A DNA stretch of 17,370 nt from an uncultured Christensenella sp. (GCA_949293915.1 CASFFJ010000062.1:1-17370); one strand, 5' to 3'; shown: positions 5,838 to 14,861, counted from the stretch's first letter. The notes: generated by a model not told the origin, from the letters alone. Program-made: numbers and translations.

Positions 5838-6533
5838 CTAAATCCCCCTAATAATTTTATTTACTATACTTGAAACAATTACTAATGCCATACTTATAGG
5901 ATAGTATACCACACTAGCAATTTTTTTGCAAACAAATTTAACTGCTTTTTGCTTAGTATAACAAACATCTAACTTATTTATACTATTATCAGCACAAAAT
6001 TTACGTAAAATTTTAGCAATAGGGTCATATGAAGTCTTGTGTATATCAGTTATCTCAAACTGAGGAATATCTTGATACCTATTACCTGCTCCCATTGCTG
6101 AGAGTAGATAAATATTCTCTTGATTTGCTTGTAATATTAAATCTTTCTTAGCACTGATATCATCAATACAATCAATAATTATATCAAAGTTTTTTAAATT
6201 TATATTGCTAGTTTTAGCACTATATTTAATAGGATAAATTGTTAAATCAAGATTTGGATTAATATCTTTTAATTGTTTGGATATTTCTTCTACTTTTAGC
6301 TTACCAACATTTGATTGATATGCCACAAGTTGCCTATTAATGTTTGTAACATCTATTTTATCATAATCAACAACTGTTAAATGCTGAATACCCGCACGAA
6401 CCAAAAAATGACAAACAGCACCACCTACGCCACCCGCACCAAAAACTATGATGCGTGCATTTATTAAACGATTGAACTGTTCATCATTTAGCATCATTTT
6501 AAATCTATCAAGATAATCAAAATTATAAGACAT
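5838..6533 (-). CDS. tcdA: TcdA-like tRNA threonylcarbamoyladenosine dehydratase (ThiF/E1-like)
   Basis: TcdA (CsdL) uses ATP to cyclise t6A at position 37 of ANN-decoding tRNAs to ct6A. The 231-residue protein has the E1-like nucleotide motif GAGGVGG (32-38), the D56 to NINRQ (64-68) region that contacts ATP, D121 and D124 at the end of a Rossmann strand, and the family-like segment DIHKTSYDPIAK (163-174). It ends in a hydrophobic helix (about 208-224), as is usual for the family. It is shorter than E. coli TcdA, mainly near the C-terminus. It lacks the CxxC zinc pairs of ThiF and MoeB. It overlaps the hslU end by 11 bases and abuts trxA. A generic ThiF-family adenylyltransferase is the main alternative. 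Confidence 0.85.
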   Translation of the reverse strand: MSYNFDYLDRFKMMLNDEQFNRLINARIIVFGAGGVGGAVCHFLVRAGIQHLTVVDYDKIDVTNINRQLVAYQSNVGKLKVEEISKQLKDINPNLDLTIYPIKYSAKTSNINLKNFDIIIDCIDDISAKKDLILQANQENIYLLSAMGAGNRYQDIPQFEITDIHKTSYDPIAKILRKFCADNSINKLDVCYTKQKAVKFVCKKIASVVYYPISMALVIVSSIVNKIIRGI

Positions 6534-7830
6534 ATTTCTTAAAATCGTGTGTATGAATAATATTTTTCATAGTGTTTAAAACAAATGGCTTATCAATAAC
6601 AACATCAACAATAGGATTAGAGTCATCTGCATTAAACGAGATATCCTCTAATAATAATTCTAAAATTGTTTGAAGTCGTCTAGCACCAATGTTTTCATTT
6701 GTTTCATTTTCATCTGCTGATATTTCTGCAATTGTATCAATAGCATCATCAGTGAATTTTAGATTAATATTGTCAACTTTTAAAAGTTGCTCATATTGAG
6801 TAGTTATAGCGTTATGCGGAATAGTTAATATCTTTTTGAATTCATCTTTACCTAAACTATCTAATTCAACTTGTATAGGGAAACGCCCCTGCAATTCAGG
6901 TATCAAGTCACTCACACTTGAAATATGAAACGCACCTGCTGCTATAAATAGTATATAATCAGTATGAACTACCCCATATTTAGTATTTACTACACTGCCT
7001 TCCACAATAGGCAATATGTCTCTTTGCACACCTTCTCTTGATACATCTTGACCATTATTTTTCTTGGTTGCGATTTTATCAATTTCATCAATAAAAATAA
7101 TTCCTTCTTGTTCAGCTCGGTATATTGCCTCTTTATTTAAATTGTCTTGGTCAATCAATTTTTCACTTTCTTCTTCAAGCAAAATCTCTCGTGCACGTTC
7201 GACTGTCATTTTTTTCATTTTCCTTGAACCTTTAAACATACCGCCCATTATTTGACCAATGTTAATTTCTCCGCCACCACCATCTAATAAATTGATTTGT
7301 TTAGGTTGTTCTTTGACATCAATATCAATGCTATCATTGTCATATTTGCCTAGTTTGTAGTTATTGTAAAATTCTTCTCTAAATTGTTCTGTATCTATTC
7401 CTTCTATTTTATTGGCCTTTTTGATTGGATATAAAATATCTGTTATCTTTTTATCAACCACAACCATAGCCTTATCTTTAATCTTTTCTGCATATTCATT
7501 ACGTACTATTCTAACAGATGCTTCCACCAAGTCACGCACCATACTCTCTACATCTCTTCCTACATAACCTACTTCTGTATATTTAGTTGCTTCCACTTTA
7601 ACAAATGGCGCGTTTACAAGTTTTGCAAGACGTCTTGCAATTTCGGTTTTACCTACTCCAGTAGGACCTTTTAAAATAATATTCTTTGGCGTAATTTCAT
7701 CTGCCATTTCTTTTGGTAAACGACTTCTCCTATATCTATTCCTAAGCGCAATTGCGACCGCTCGTTTTGCTTTGGCTTGACCTACTATATAATTATCTAA
7801 ATTTTTTACTATTTCTTTACATGACATCAT
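6523..7830 (-). CDS. hslU: HslU (ClpY) ATPase of the HslUV protease
   Basis: HslU is the AAA+ unfoldase ring that feeds proteins into HslV. The 435-residue protein has Walker A GPTGVGKT (55-62), the pore loop GYVG (88-91), a moderately short I domain (about 110-235), Walker B IIFIDE (244-249), the hallmark GAFH...SDLIPELQGRFP (299-318) and sensor-2 GARR (382-385). The C-terminus ends in HDFKKYVL, the kind of tail that docks into HslV pockets. Two consecutive ATGs (7830 and 7827) are possible starts; AGAGGTG lies 5 bases before the first. It starts 2 bases after hslV and overlaps tcdA by 11 bases. All ATPase motifs are intact, so an active HslUV protease is expected. Confidence 0.97.
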   Translation of the reverse strand: MMSCKEIVKNLDNYIVGQAKAKRAVAIALRNRYRRSRLPKEMADEITPKNIILKGPTGVGKTEIARRLAKLVNAPFVKVEATKYTEVGYVGRDVESMVRDLVEASVRIVRNEYAEKIKDKAMVVVDKKITDILYPIKKANKIEGIDTEQFREEFYNNYKLGKYDNDSIDIDVKEQPKQINLLDGGGGEINIGQIMGGMFKGSRKMKKMTVERAREILLEEESEKLIDQDNLNKEAIYRAEQEGIIFIDEIDKIATKKNNGQDVSREGVQRDILPIVEGSVVNTKYGVVHTDYILFIAAGAFHISSVSDLIPELQGRFPIQVELDSLGKDEFKKILTIPHNAITTQYEQLLKVDNINLKFTDDAIDTIAEISADENETNENIGARRLQTILELLLEDISFNADDSNPIVDVVIDKPFVLNTMKNIIHTHDFKKYVL

Positions 7831-7832
7831 AG

Positions 7833-8366
7833 TTACACCTCTTCAATGACATAGTTATTATTAGTAAACACACAAATGCTAGAAGCAATTTCCATTGCCT
7901 TAACTGCTATTTCGCGTGCACTTAAATCGGTATTATATATCAATGCTTTCGCTGCAGAAAGCGCATAATTGCCACCACTGCCAATAGCACATACTCCATC
8001 ATCTGGCTCGACAACATCACCCGCGCTGGTTAATATAAGTAAAGTGTCTTTATCTGCCACTATCATCATAGCTTCTGCATTTGATCTTTGACCATTACGG
8101 ATACTTTTAGCATACTCTACTGCGCTTCGCATCAAACTACCACTATATTTATTGAGCATTTTTTCAAATTCTTCACACATTGCAAAAGCATCTGCAGTGC
8201 CACCAGCAAAGCCTACTACCACTTTATCTTCAAACAATCTACGCACTTTATGTGCTGTACCTTTTAAAATTATTTGTTGTCCCATTGTGACTTGCCCATC
8301 GCCTGCAAGTACAGTTTTGCCATCTTTTTTGACAGCAACTATTGTTGTTCCTCTAAATTGTTCCAT
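7833..8366 (-). CDS. hslV: HslV (ClpQ) peptidase of the HslUV protease
   Basis: This is the proteasome-related N-terminal nucleophile peptidase that forms a double hexamer capped by HslU. The 177-residue precursor begins MEQFRG before T7, the predicted mature N-terminal threonine (TTIVAV), so a short leader must be removed; such leaders are common in Gram-positive HslV. Other active-site residues match E. coli D17, K33 and S124: D23 in AGDGQ, K40 in AHKVRRL and S130 in GSGGNYA. AGGAGT precedes the ATG. The gene lies between trmFO (8 bases) and hslU (2 bases). Confidence 0.97.
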   Translation of the reverse strand: MEQFRGTTIVAVKKDGKTVLAGDGQVTMGQQIILKGTAHKVRRLFEDKVVVGFAGGTADAFAMCEEFEKMLNKYSGSLMRSAVEYAKSIRNGQRSNAEAMMIVADKDTLLILTSAGDVVEPDDGVCAIGSGGNYALSAAKALIYNTDLSAREIAVKAMEIASSICVFTNNNYVIEEV

Positions 8367-8374
8367 ATTGACTC

Positions 8375-9670
8375 CTATAATGTTTGGATTATTCTTTTAA
8401 TTTCATTTAATGATCTATCACGATACATCTCGGCACGCTTTTTCTTGTTGTATCCATTAATTGGATTTAATATACCAAAATTAGCATTAATCGGTTGAAA
8501 ATTATCCTTATTAGCATTAATTAAATAATTATAAAGTCCACCTATAATTGTATTTGCAGAAAATGAAATTAGCGGTTTACCTACAAGTATTCTATCTACA
8601 TTTATGGCGCAGTATAACCCGCTTGCGATACTCTCGACATATCCTTCAACTCCGCTCAACTGCCCTGCAATAAATATGTTTTGGTTGGTTTTTAATCTGC
8701 TGTATATGTCTAAGCAGTTAGGAAAATTAACAAAGTTATTTGTATGCATAACGCCATATCGTAGGAATTCTGCATTTTCAAGACCTGGAATTAATCTAAA
8801 AACTCGCCTTTGTTCACTAAAAGTTAAATTAGTTTGCATCCCTACCATATTGAACATTGTAGCAGAATTATTCTCTTTTCTCAACTGAATTACAGTATAA
8901 GGTTGTTCATTTTTATTATTTTTAATACCAACTGGTTTAAGCGGGCCAAATCTCATTGCATCTACACCACGCTTAGCCATAATCTCAATTGGCATACACG
9001 ATTCAAAAATGTTGTTTTTTTCAAAATCGTGTAGTTGCACGACTTCTGCATTTATAAGTTCGTTATAAAATTTTAAATACTCATCTTTATTCATTGGACA
9101 ATTAATATAATCTGCACCGCCTTTATTATATCTGCTGGCATAAAATGCAATATTCATATCAATACTTTCTGCTGAAATAATAGGTGATGCCGCATCATAA
9201 AAATATAAAAACTTATGACCTAAAAGTTCTTTTAACTTATCGCACATTTTCTGTGTTGTGAGTGGTCCAGTCGCAACAATGGTTATAGCGCCATCTTCAA
9301 AATCAAAAACTTCTTCAGTATGTAAAATTATATTTTTATTTGATTTAATTTTGTCTGTTATAATACGTGAAAATTCATCTCTATCAATAGCTAGCGCTTG
9401 TCCTGCTGGTACACTTGTTTTATATGCAACTTCTAGTAAATTACTGTCTAATAGTGTAAGTTCTCTTTTAAATACACCAGATGCTGTGGTATCATCATCA
9501 CTTTTTAACGAATTACTACATACAATTTCAGCATAGTTGTCAGTGTGATGTGCAGGCGTTCGTTTAATTCCTTTGATATCATATAAATTAACAATATGCC
9601 CTTTATTTGCAAGATATAACGCTGCTTCACTGCCTGCTAGTCCTGCACCATATATATTAATCTTTGACAT
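8375..9670 (-). CDS. trmFO: TrmFO, folate/FAD-dependent tRNA m5U54 methyltransferase
   Basis: TrmFO makes ribothymidine at position 54 of tRNA using methylenetetrahydrofolate and FAD, the route typical of many Gram-positive bacteria in place of TrmA. The 431-residue protein has an N-terminal FAD motif GAGLAGSEAA (8-17), the signature CSNSLKSD with C51, C225 in FESCMPIE corresponding to the proposed catalytic cysteine, and a C-terminal GQLSGVEGYVES segment that closes the FAD site. The length is normal. The start overlaps the end of topA by 14 bases. The topA-trmFO-hslV-hslU order is a known Firmicutes arrangement, though the xerC gene often found after trmFO is missing. Confidence 0.97.
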   Translation of the reverse strand: MSKINIYGAGLAGSEAALYLANKGHIVNLYDIKGIKRTPAHHTDNYAEIVCSNSLKSDDDTTASGVFKRELTLLDSNLLEVAYKTSVPAGQALAIDRDEFSRIITDKIKSNKNIILHTEEVFDFEDGAITIVATGPLTTQKMCDKLKELLGHKFLYFYDAASPIISAESIDMNIAFYASRYNKGGADYINCPMNKDEYLKFYNELINAEVVQLHDFEKNNIFESCMPIEIMAKRGVDAMRFGPLKPVGIKNNKNEQPYTVIQLRKENNSATMFNMVGMQTNLTFSEQRRVFRLIPGLENAEFLRYGVMHTNNFVNFPNCLDIYSRLKTNQNIFIAGQLSGVEGYVESIASGLYCAINVDRILVGKPLISFSANTIIGGLYNYLINANKDNFQPINANFGILNPINGYNKKKRAEMYRDRSLNEIKRIIQTL

Positions 9671-11729
9671 ATGTACAACCTTTATTATTACAAATAATTG
9701 TTATTTTGTTATTTGCACTATATTTTTTGAATAATTTTTCACCACATTTTGGACATACATCTTCAATTGGTAAATCCCAAGAGATATAATCACATTTAGG
9801 ATAATTGTCGCAGCCAAAGAACAATTTGCCACGCTTAGAATATTTAGCACTGACAACACCGTTACATTTTGGACAAACACCAGTGTCTTGAACATTAGAT
9901 TGATTTATATTTTTGGTATTTTTACATTGAGGAAAATTTGAACAAGCCAAAAATTTACCAAATTTACCATCACGATATAACATCATCGCACCACATTTTT
10001 CGCATTTTATATCACTAAGAACTGGCTCTGCTTTTGGAATTGAAACACCCATTTGCTTACTTGCATAATCTAACTGATTGCTAAAATCATTATAAAAATT
10101 ATCTACAACATCTTCCCATTTTAGTTTACCTAACTCAACATCATCAAGTTGTTTCTCCATATCTGCGGTAAACTTGATATTCATAACATTTTTAAAATAC
10201 TCTTCTAAATATTCAGTTACTTCTACTCCAAGTTCAGTTGGAACGAGTGCTTTTTTCTCCAACTTAATGTAATCACGATTAAATAATGTCATTACAGTCG
10301 CCGCATATGTGGCAGGACGACCAATACCTTGGACTTCCATCTCGTGAACCAACGAAGATTCGGTGAATCTAACTGGTGGTTTTGTAAATTTTTGTTCGGT
10401 ATGTATTTTATCTTTCTTAACCAACTCACCTTCTACTAAATCAGGAATATTAATTGTATTTTTATCTTCTTCTTGTGGTTTTAATAGTTTTGTAAAACCA
10501 TCAAAAATTAGTGTCCTGCCCGCTGACCTAAATTTATAATCATTGGCAAGAATATCAACTGTCAGACTATCGTATTGCGCATAATTCATCTGACTAGCAA
10601 CAAATCGCTTAAAAATTAACGCGTATAATTTCCAATATTGTTCTTCTATCTTGTCTTTTAAGTATTCAGGAGTATACTTTAAGTTAATAGGTCTAATAGC
10701 TTCGTGCGCATCTTGAGCATTTGCTTTAGAATTATATTCGTGGAATTTTTTAGGTGCATAATTTTCTCCATAGTTTGCGATAATATATTCTTTTGCCATA
10801 AATTGTGCATCAAGACTAACTCTTGTTGAATCAGTACGAATATAAGTAACTAATGCTGTTTTACCTTCGCCTGCAATCATTACACCTTCATACAATGATT
10901 GTGCGCATTTGGTGTACGTATTAAGTGTCATACCAAGTTTGCTAAGCGCATCTTGTTGCAAAGTACTTGTTATATAAGGTGCAGATGGTTTGGAATATGT
11001 TATCTGCCTTTTGACTGATTGCACTTTATAATCAGCATCGTTTATTTCACTTAAAATGTTATCAACTGATTCTTTATTATGAACTTCAATTTTTTTATCT
11101 TTATAATGTAATAAATCTGCTTTGAATTTTTGGTTATCTTTAATTAAATCAACGCTTATGTTCCAATATTCTGTTGGCACAAATGATTTAATGGCTTTTT
11201 CCCTATCTACAACCAATTTTAAAGTAACTGACTGCACACGTCCTGCACTCAATTTTCCGTGAATTTTCTTAGATAAAAGCGGACTAAGTTTGTAACCAAC
11301 AATTCTATCAAGCACACGCCTACCTTGTTGCGCATTAACTAAATCATAATTGATGGGTTTTGGATCAGCAATGCTAGCATTTACTGCTTTTTTACTAATC
11401 TCATTAAATGCGGTGCGGACTAACGCATCCTTGTCTAGTTCTAAAATAGTTGCCAAATGCCAAGCAATTGCCTCCCCCTCTCTATCCGGGTCGGTTGCAA
11501 GATATATTGCTTCTGCATTCTTGGCTTTTTTCTTTAAATCTTCGACTAACGCCTTTTTTTCTGGGATAATTTCGTATGTAGGTTGATAATTATTATTAAT
11601 GTCTATCGCAAAACTTTTGGCTGGTAAATCTCTAATATGTCCTTTAGTTGGATAGACTATATAATCATTGCCAAGATATTTCTTTATTGTATCTCTTTTA
11701 CCCGGTCCTTCTATAAAAACTAATTTCAT
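9657..11729 (-). CDS. topA: DNA topoisomerase I (type IA)
   Basis: It relaxes negatively supercoiled DNA by single-strand passage. The 690-residue protein starts with a TOPRIM domain: E7 and the acidic triad D80, D82, E84 in ATDPDREGE. The catalytic tyrosine is Y296 in TYIRTDSTR, and GIGRPATYA (468-476) is the usual downstream signature. Three C-terminal four-cysteine zinc ribbons follow: C576/C579/C596/C602, C619/C622/C640/C646 and C659/C662/C680/C685. The opening TOPRIM motif reads IEGPGKRDT where most enzymes have VESPxKAKT; Glu and Lys are kept but Ser is Gly. AAGGAGC precedes the ATG. dprA ends 14 bases upstream, and trmFO overlaps the gene end. Confidence 0.97.
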   Translation of the reverse strand: MKLVFIEGPGKRDTIKKYLGNDYIVYPTKGHIRDLPAKSFAIDINNNYQPTYEIIPEKKALVEDLKKKAKNAEAIYLATDPDREGEAIAWHLATILELDKDALVRTAFNEISKKAVNASIADPKPINYDLVNAQQGRRVLDRIVGYKLSPLLSKKIHGKLSAGRVQSVTLKLVVDREKAIKSFVPTEYWNISVDLIKDNQKFKADLLHYKDKKIEVHNKESVDNILSEINDADYKVQSVKRQITYSKPSAPYITSTLQQDALSKLGMTLNTYTKCAQSLYEGVMIAGEGKTALVTYIRTDSTRVSLDAQFMAKEYIIANYGENYAPKKFHEYNSKANAQDAHEAIRPINLKYTPEYLKDKIEEQYWKLYALIFKRFVASQMNYAQYDSLTVDILANDYKFRSAGRTLIFDGFTKLLKPQEEDKNTINIPDLVEGELVKKDKIHTEQKFTKPPVRFTESSLVHEMEVQGIGRPATYAATVMTLFNRDYIKLEKKALVPTELGVEVTEYLEEYFKNVMNIKFTADMEKQLDDVELGKLKWEDVVDNFYNDFSNQLDYASKQMGVSIPKAEPVLSDIKCEKCGAMMLYRDGKFGKFLACSNFPQCKNTKNINQSNVQDTGVCPKCNGVVSAKYSKRGKLFFGCDNYPKCDYISWDLPIEDVCPKCGEKLFKKYSANNKITIICNNKGCTYVKD

Positions 11730-11743
11730 TTTGCTCCTTATCT

Positions 11744-12823
11744 TTACGCTTTGATATAACTATTATTAGACAACTTTATCACTAATCCTGCCATCTCAAG
11801 TTCAAACATTTTTGCATTCAATTCACTAGCAGTGAGCTTAAGATGATCGGCAATCTCTTGGAAAGTATGTTTTTCAGTCTGAATATAATTTAAAACAGAT
11901 TGAGACAAAATGTCAAGTTGAATATTTGAATTTTCTAAATTTTTATTTAAATCGACATTAATTGCTATCATTACATCTTTTGGTTCGGTTGTGATTGCAG
12001 TAGGAAATTCTTTAATAATAGCATTACTACCTGCTGATTGTGGCGAAGTGATTTTGCCTGGCACAGCAAAAAGTTCTCTATTGTAATCAATAGCAAAATT
12101 TTTTGTGTGCATAGTACCACTATTAATTCCAGCCTCTGGAATAACCACTGCTTCGCTAAGTCCCGCAATTATCCTATTTCTGATAGGAAAAAGATAATTT
12201 AAATGCGGACAATTTGGTCGATTCTCGCTGATTAATAAATTGTTTTCTGTTAATTTTCTCGCAAGATACGAATTGCTTTTTGGATAAATACAATCAAACC
12301 CGCCAGCGAGCACAGCAATTGTCTTACCCTCGTGCTGTAATGCTGTGGTATGTGCTATTGTGTCAATTCCTGATGCTAAACCTGACACAATTGTCAAATC
12401 AAAGTCAACAAACTCTTTTACATATTGTTTAGTAACCACTATGCCATACTCTGTTGGTTTTCTTGTACCCACGACAGCGACACATTTTGTATTCAATAAC
12501 TGAATATTACCTTTACAATATAAGCACAATGGAGGACTATCTATTTCTAACAATAATTGTGGGAAATTAGGGTCATCTCTAAATAAAATAATTACATTAT
12601 TTTTTTCACAATATGTTAATTCATTTTCAAGTATATAATCATCTAACATATTTGACATTTTTGTGTATTCCATTTCGTTAACCAGCTGTTTTAGTTGTGG
12701 CTTAGAATAAAAATATTTACGAATATCTTGACCATCAAATAAACTTAAAATTTCTTCTTTCTTATTAAGAGTCAAACCTTCGAACATATTTAGCCAAATT
12801 ATATTTTTCTCTTTTATATTCAT
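11744..12823 (-). CDS. dprA: DprA, DNA-processing protein for natural transformation
   Basis: DprA binds incoming single-stranded DNA and loads RecA during transformation. The 359-residue protein has an N-terminal helical region (1-80), a Rossmann-like core with VGTRKPTEYG (118-127), SGLASGID (147-154), GGFDCIYP (174-181), FPIRNRIIAGLS (212-223) and PEAGINSGT (229-237), and a C-terminal winged helix (about 300-359, DprA/DML1-like). The motif usually reading SEYPPG is SENRPN here. The ATG lies one base after the comM stop, with only a weak GGTG site, suggesting coupled translation. Its place next to comM joins two transformation genes, although no uptake genes are visible in this window. Confidence 0.95.
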   Translation of the reverse strand: MNIKEKNIIWLNMFEGLTLNKKEEILSLFDGQDIRKYFYSKPQLKQLVNEMEYTKMSNMLDDYILENELTYCEKNNVIILFRDDPNFPQLLLEIDSPPLCLYCKGNIQLLNTKCVAVVGTRKPTEYGIVVTKQYVKEFVDFDLTIVSGLASGIDTIAHTTALQHEGKTIAVLAGGFDCIYPKSNSYLARKLTENNLLISENRPNCPHLNYLFPIRNRIIAGLSEAVVIPEAGINSGTMHTKNFAIDYNRELFAVPGKITSPQSAGSNAIIKEFPTAITTEPKDVMIAINVDLNKNLENSNIQLDILSQSVLNYIQTEKHTFQEIADHLKLTASELNAKMFELEMAGLVIKLSNNSYIKA

Positions 12824-12824
12824 A

Positions 12825-14357
12825 TTACACCGTATATTTTTTATCTAATGTTCTGTATTGGATTGCTTCGTAAATATGTTGTTTTTCAATATTTTCCTTT
12901 CCATCCAAATCAGCAATTGTACGCGCCACTTTTAATATCCTATTATACGCGCGTGCTGATAAATTAAATTTTTTAAAAGCAACTTCTAACAAATCGCTAC
13001 ATTCTTTATCAAGTGAGCAAAATTTCTTAAACTCTTTTTCATTCATTTTTGCATTAGAATAAATTTGTCTATCTTTAAATCGTTCAAGTTGAATCTCTCT
13101 CGCTTTATTTACACGCTTTTTAATCTCAAAACTTGCTTCTTCTAAATCATAGTGAGTCAAATCTTCATAATTTATACTATCCACTTCAACATGCAAATCA
13201 ATCCTATCCATAATAGGACCACTAATTTTTGTTAGATATTTATGTATTTGACTCTCACTGCATTTACATTGTTGTGTTGTACTACCATAATATCCGCATG
13301 GGCAAGGATTCATACTGGCAACCATTATGAAATTAGCCGGATATTGAACGGTAAGTGCATTTCTTGCAACTGTAATGTAGCCATCTTCCATAGGTTGACG
13401 TAGTGTCTCTATTGTGTTCCTTGCATATTCTGGCAATTCATCTAAAAACAACACACCATTATGCGCCAAACTGATTTCACCCGGCTTTGCCTTCATACCG
13501 CCACCAGTGAGCGCAATGAGTGTAGCAGTGTGATGCGGACTCCTAAAAGGGCGTTCAACCACAATGCCCTTTTTTGCATCGAGAATACCTGCAACACTAT
13601 GAATTTTTGTAACCTCTAAACTTTCCTCAAATGTCATATTAGGCAAAATTGAAGGGAAACATTTAGCGAGCATAGTTTTACCCGCGCCCGGTGGACCAAT
13701 TAACAAAATATTATGTCCACCAGCGGCAGCAATCTCCATAGCACGCTTGGCACTGGCTTGACCTTTTACGTACGCAAAATCGTGATTAAAAGTATGTTCT
13801 TTTAGTGCTGATTCAAAAGTTTTATTATCATTTTTCTCAATGACTTTTTCGCCTTTTAAAAAATCGACTACTTCACGCAAATTCTCAACAGCGTAAACAT
13901 CTATATTATCAATGAAAGAAGCTTCCATTGCGTTTTCTTTAGGTATGATAAACTTGCTATAACCTGCTTGTTTTGCATCAATTAACATTGGCAAAATTCC
14001 ATTAATCTTCCTAATTTCGCCATTTAAACTTAATTCGCCTAAAACTATGTAATCTTTTAAAAATTTGTTAGGTATAATATCTTCGGCAACCATTATACCT
14101 AATGCAATCGGCAAGTCATACATACTGCCTTCTTTTTTTGTATCTGCGGGCGCCATATTAATTATAATTTTGTTAATTGGATAATTATATTGACTATTTT
14201 TAATAGCAGAACGCACACGAGATTTACTCTCTTTTATTGCAGTATCCGCAAGTCCTACCACATCATAACCCGGAATACCTGTATTAATGTCTATTTCAAT
14301 AACGACAGGATATCCTGTTATACCTGTTAAACCATACGATAAAATTTTTGCTAACAT
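12825..14357 (-). CDS. comM: ComM (YifB), AAA+ helicase-like protein of transformation
   Basis: ComM is an MCM-like AAA+ protein that promotes branch migration during integration of transforming DNA, as shown in Gram-negative bacteria. The 510-residue protein has an N-terminal Lon-protease-like fold (about 1-170), Walker A GPPGAGKT (221-228), Walker B VLFLDE (302-307), a cysteine knuckle with C352, C354, C364 and C366, and an arginine in MDRID (383-387). I chose ATG 14357: it gives the family start MLAKILSYG and has AAAGGAA upstream. The earlier in-frame ATGs at 14393 and 14381 lie within the promoter. It is the first gene of the eight-gene operon. Confidence 0.96.
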   Translation of the reverse strand: MLAKILSYGLTGITGYPVVIEIDINTGIPGYDVVGLADTAIKESKSRVRSAIKNSQYNYPINKIIINMAPADTKKEGSMYDLPIALGIMVAEDIIPNKFLKDYIVLGELSLNGEIRKINGILPMLIDAKQAGYSKFIIPKENAMEASFIDNIDVYAVENLREVVDFLKGEKVIEKNDNKTFESALKEHTFNHDFAYVKGQASAKRAMEIAAAGGHNILLIGPPGAGKTMLAKCFPSILPNMTFEESLEVTKIHSVAGILDAKKGIVVERPFRSPHHTATLIALTGGGMKAKPGEISLAHNGVLFLDELPEYARNTIETLRQPMEDGYITVARNALTVQYPANFIMVASMNPCPCGYYGSTTQQCKCSESQIHKYLTKISGPIMDRIDLHVEVDSINYEDLTHYDLEEASFEIKKRVNKAREIQLERFKDRQIYSNAKMNEKEFKKFCSLDKECSDLLEVAFKKFNLSARAYNRILKVARTIADLDGKENIEKQHIYEAIQYRTLDKKYTV

Positions 14358-14376
14358 AACTAATTCCTTTGATTTT

Positions 14377-14406
14377 ATCATAACAAATGACATTAATATT
14401 TGTCAA
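14377..14406 (-). promoter_or_regulatory. Promoter of the comM-to-trxA operon
   Basis: On the minus strand a consensus TTGACA (14406-14401), an 18-base spacer and TATGAT (14382-14377). The expected start near 14370 coincides with the AAAGGAA ribosome site, giving a leader of about 13 bases. This excludes the two upstream ATGs as comM starts. No heat-shock (CtsR- or CIRCE-like) operator was recognised, although hslVU is in the operon. Confidence 0.75.
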
Positions 14407-14473
14407 CTAAATATTAAAACAAATGTTCGACTAACAAAAAATATTTTTTGTTTTTATTCTTAGCAACTAGAAT

Positions 14474-14499
14474 AAAAAAACCATAGGCGAACCTATGGT
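14474..14499 (-). terminator. Intrinsic terminator of rplS with UUCG tetraloop
   Basis: On the minus strand ACCATAGG and CCTATGGT form a perfect 8-base-pair stem closed by TTCG, followed by six T residues (14479-14474). It begins 6 bases after the rplS stop, and it separates rplS from comM. Confidence 0.95.
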
Positions 14500-14505
14500 A
14501 TAATT

Positions 14506-14847
14506 TTATTTGTCTTCTTTAACTTTTGCAGCCTTGCCTGAAAGATGACGAATGTAATAGAGTTTTGCTCTACGAACTTTACCTTTACGAACAACAATAA
14601 TTTTGTCAATTCGTGGACTGTGAAGTGGGAATATCCTTTCCACACCAATTCCGTAAGACACACGTCTAACAGTAAAGGTCTCATTAATACCTTTACCTTT
14701 TTTTGCAACAACGACTCCTTCATACGCTTGTAAGCGTTCTTTGTCTCCTTCGACAACTTTCACCATAACGCGAATAGTGTCCCCAATACTAAAAGGAGTG
14801 AGATCGTTTCTTAATTGCTCTTTCTCAATTTGGTCTATAACTGTCAT
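14506..14847 (-). CDS. rplS: Ribosomal protein L19
   Basis: L19 is a 50S protein at the interface with the small subunit. The 113-residue sequence has the normal length and family segments FSIGDTIRV, YEGVVVAKKGKGINETFTVRR, GIGVERIFPLHSPRI and a basic C-terminus (VRRAKLYYIRHLSGKAAK). A strong GGAGG lies 7 bases before the ATG. In many Firmicutes rplS directly follows trmD; here rbgA, rnhB and yraN intervene and rplS forms its own unit between a promoter and a terminator, with a candidate autoregulatory leader. Confidence 0.98.
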   Translation of the reverse strand: MTVIDQIEKEQLRNDLTPFSIGDTIRVMVKVVEGDKERLQAYEGVVVAKKGKGINETFTVRRVSYGIGVERIFPLHSPRIDKIIVVRKGKVRRAKLYYIRHLSGKAAKVKEDK

Positions 14848-14861
14848 GTCAACCTCCTATT

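Noticed and set aside
8480..8521. Short direct repeat ATTAGCATTAAT
   Set aside because: It lies inside trmFO, where it encodes two INAN segments in a conserved C-terminal region; it is better explained as coding sequence than as a mobile or regulatory repeat.
14493..14756. Minus-strand open frame overlapping rplS
   Set aside because: It is an out-of-frame shadow of the L19 coding sequence and runs into the terminator.
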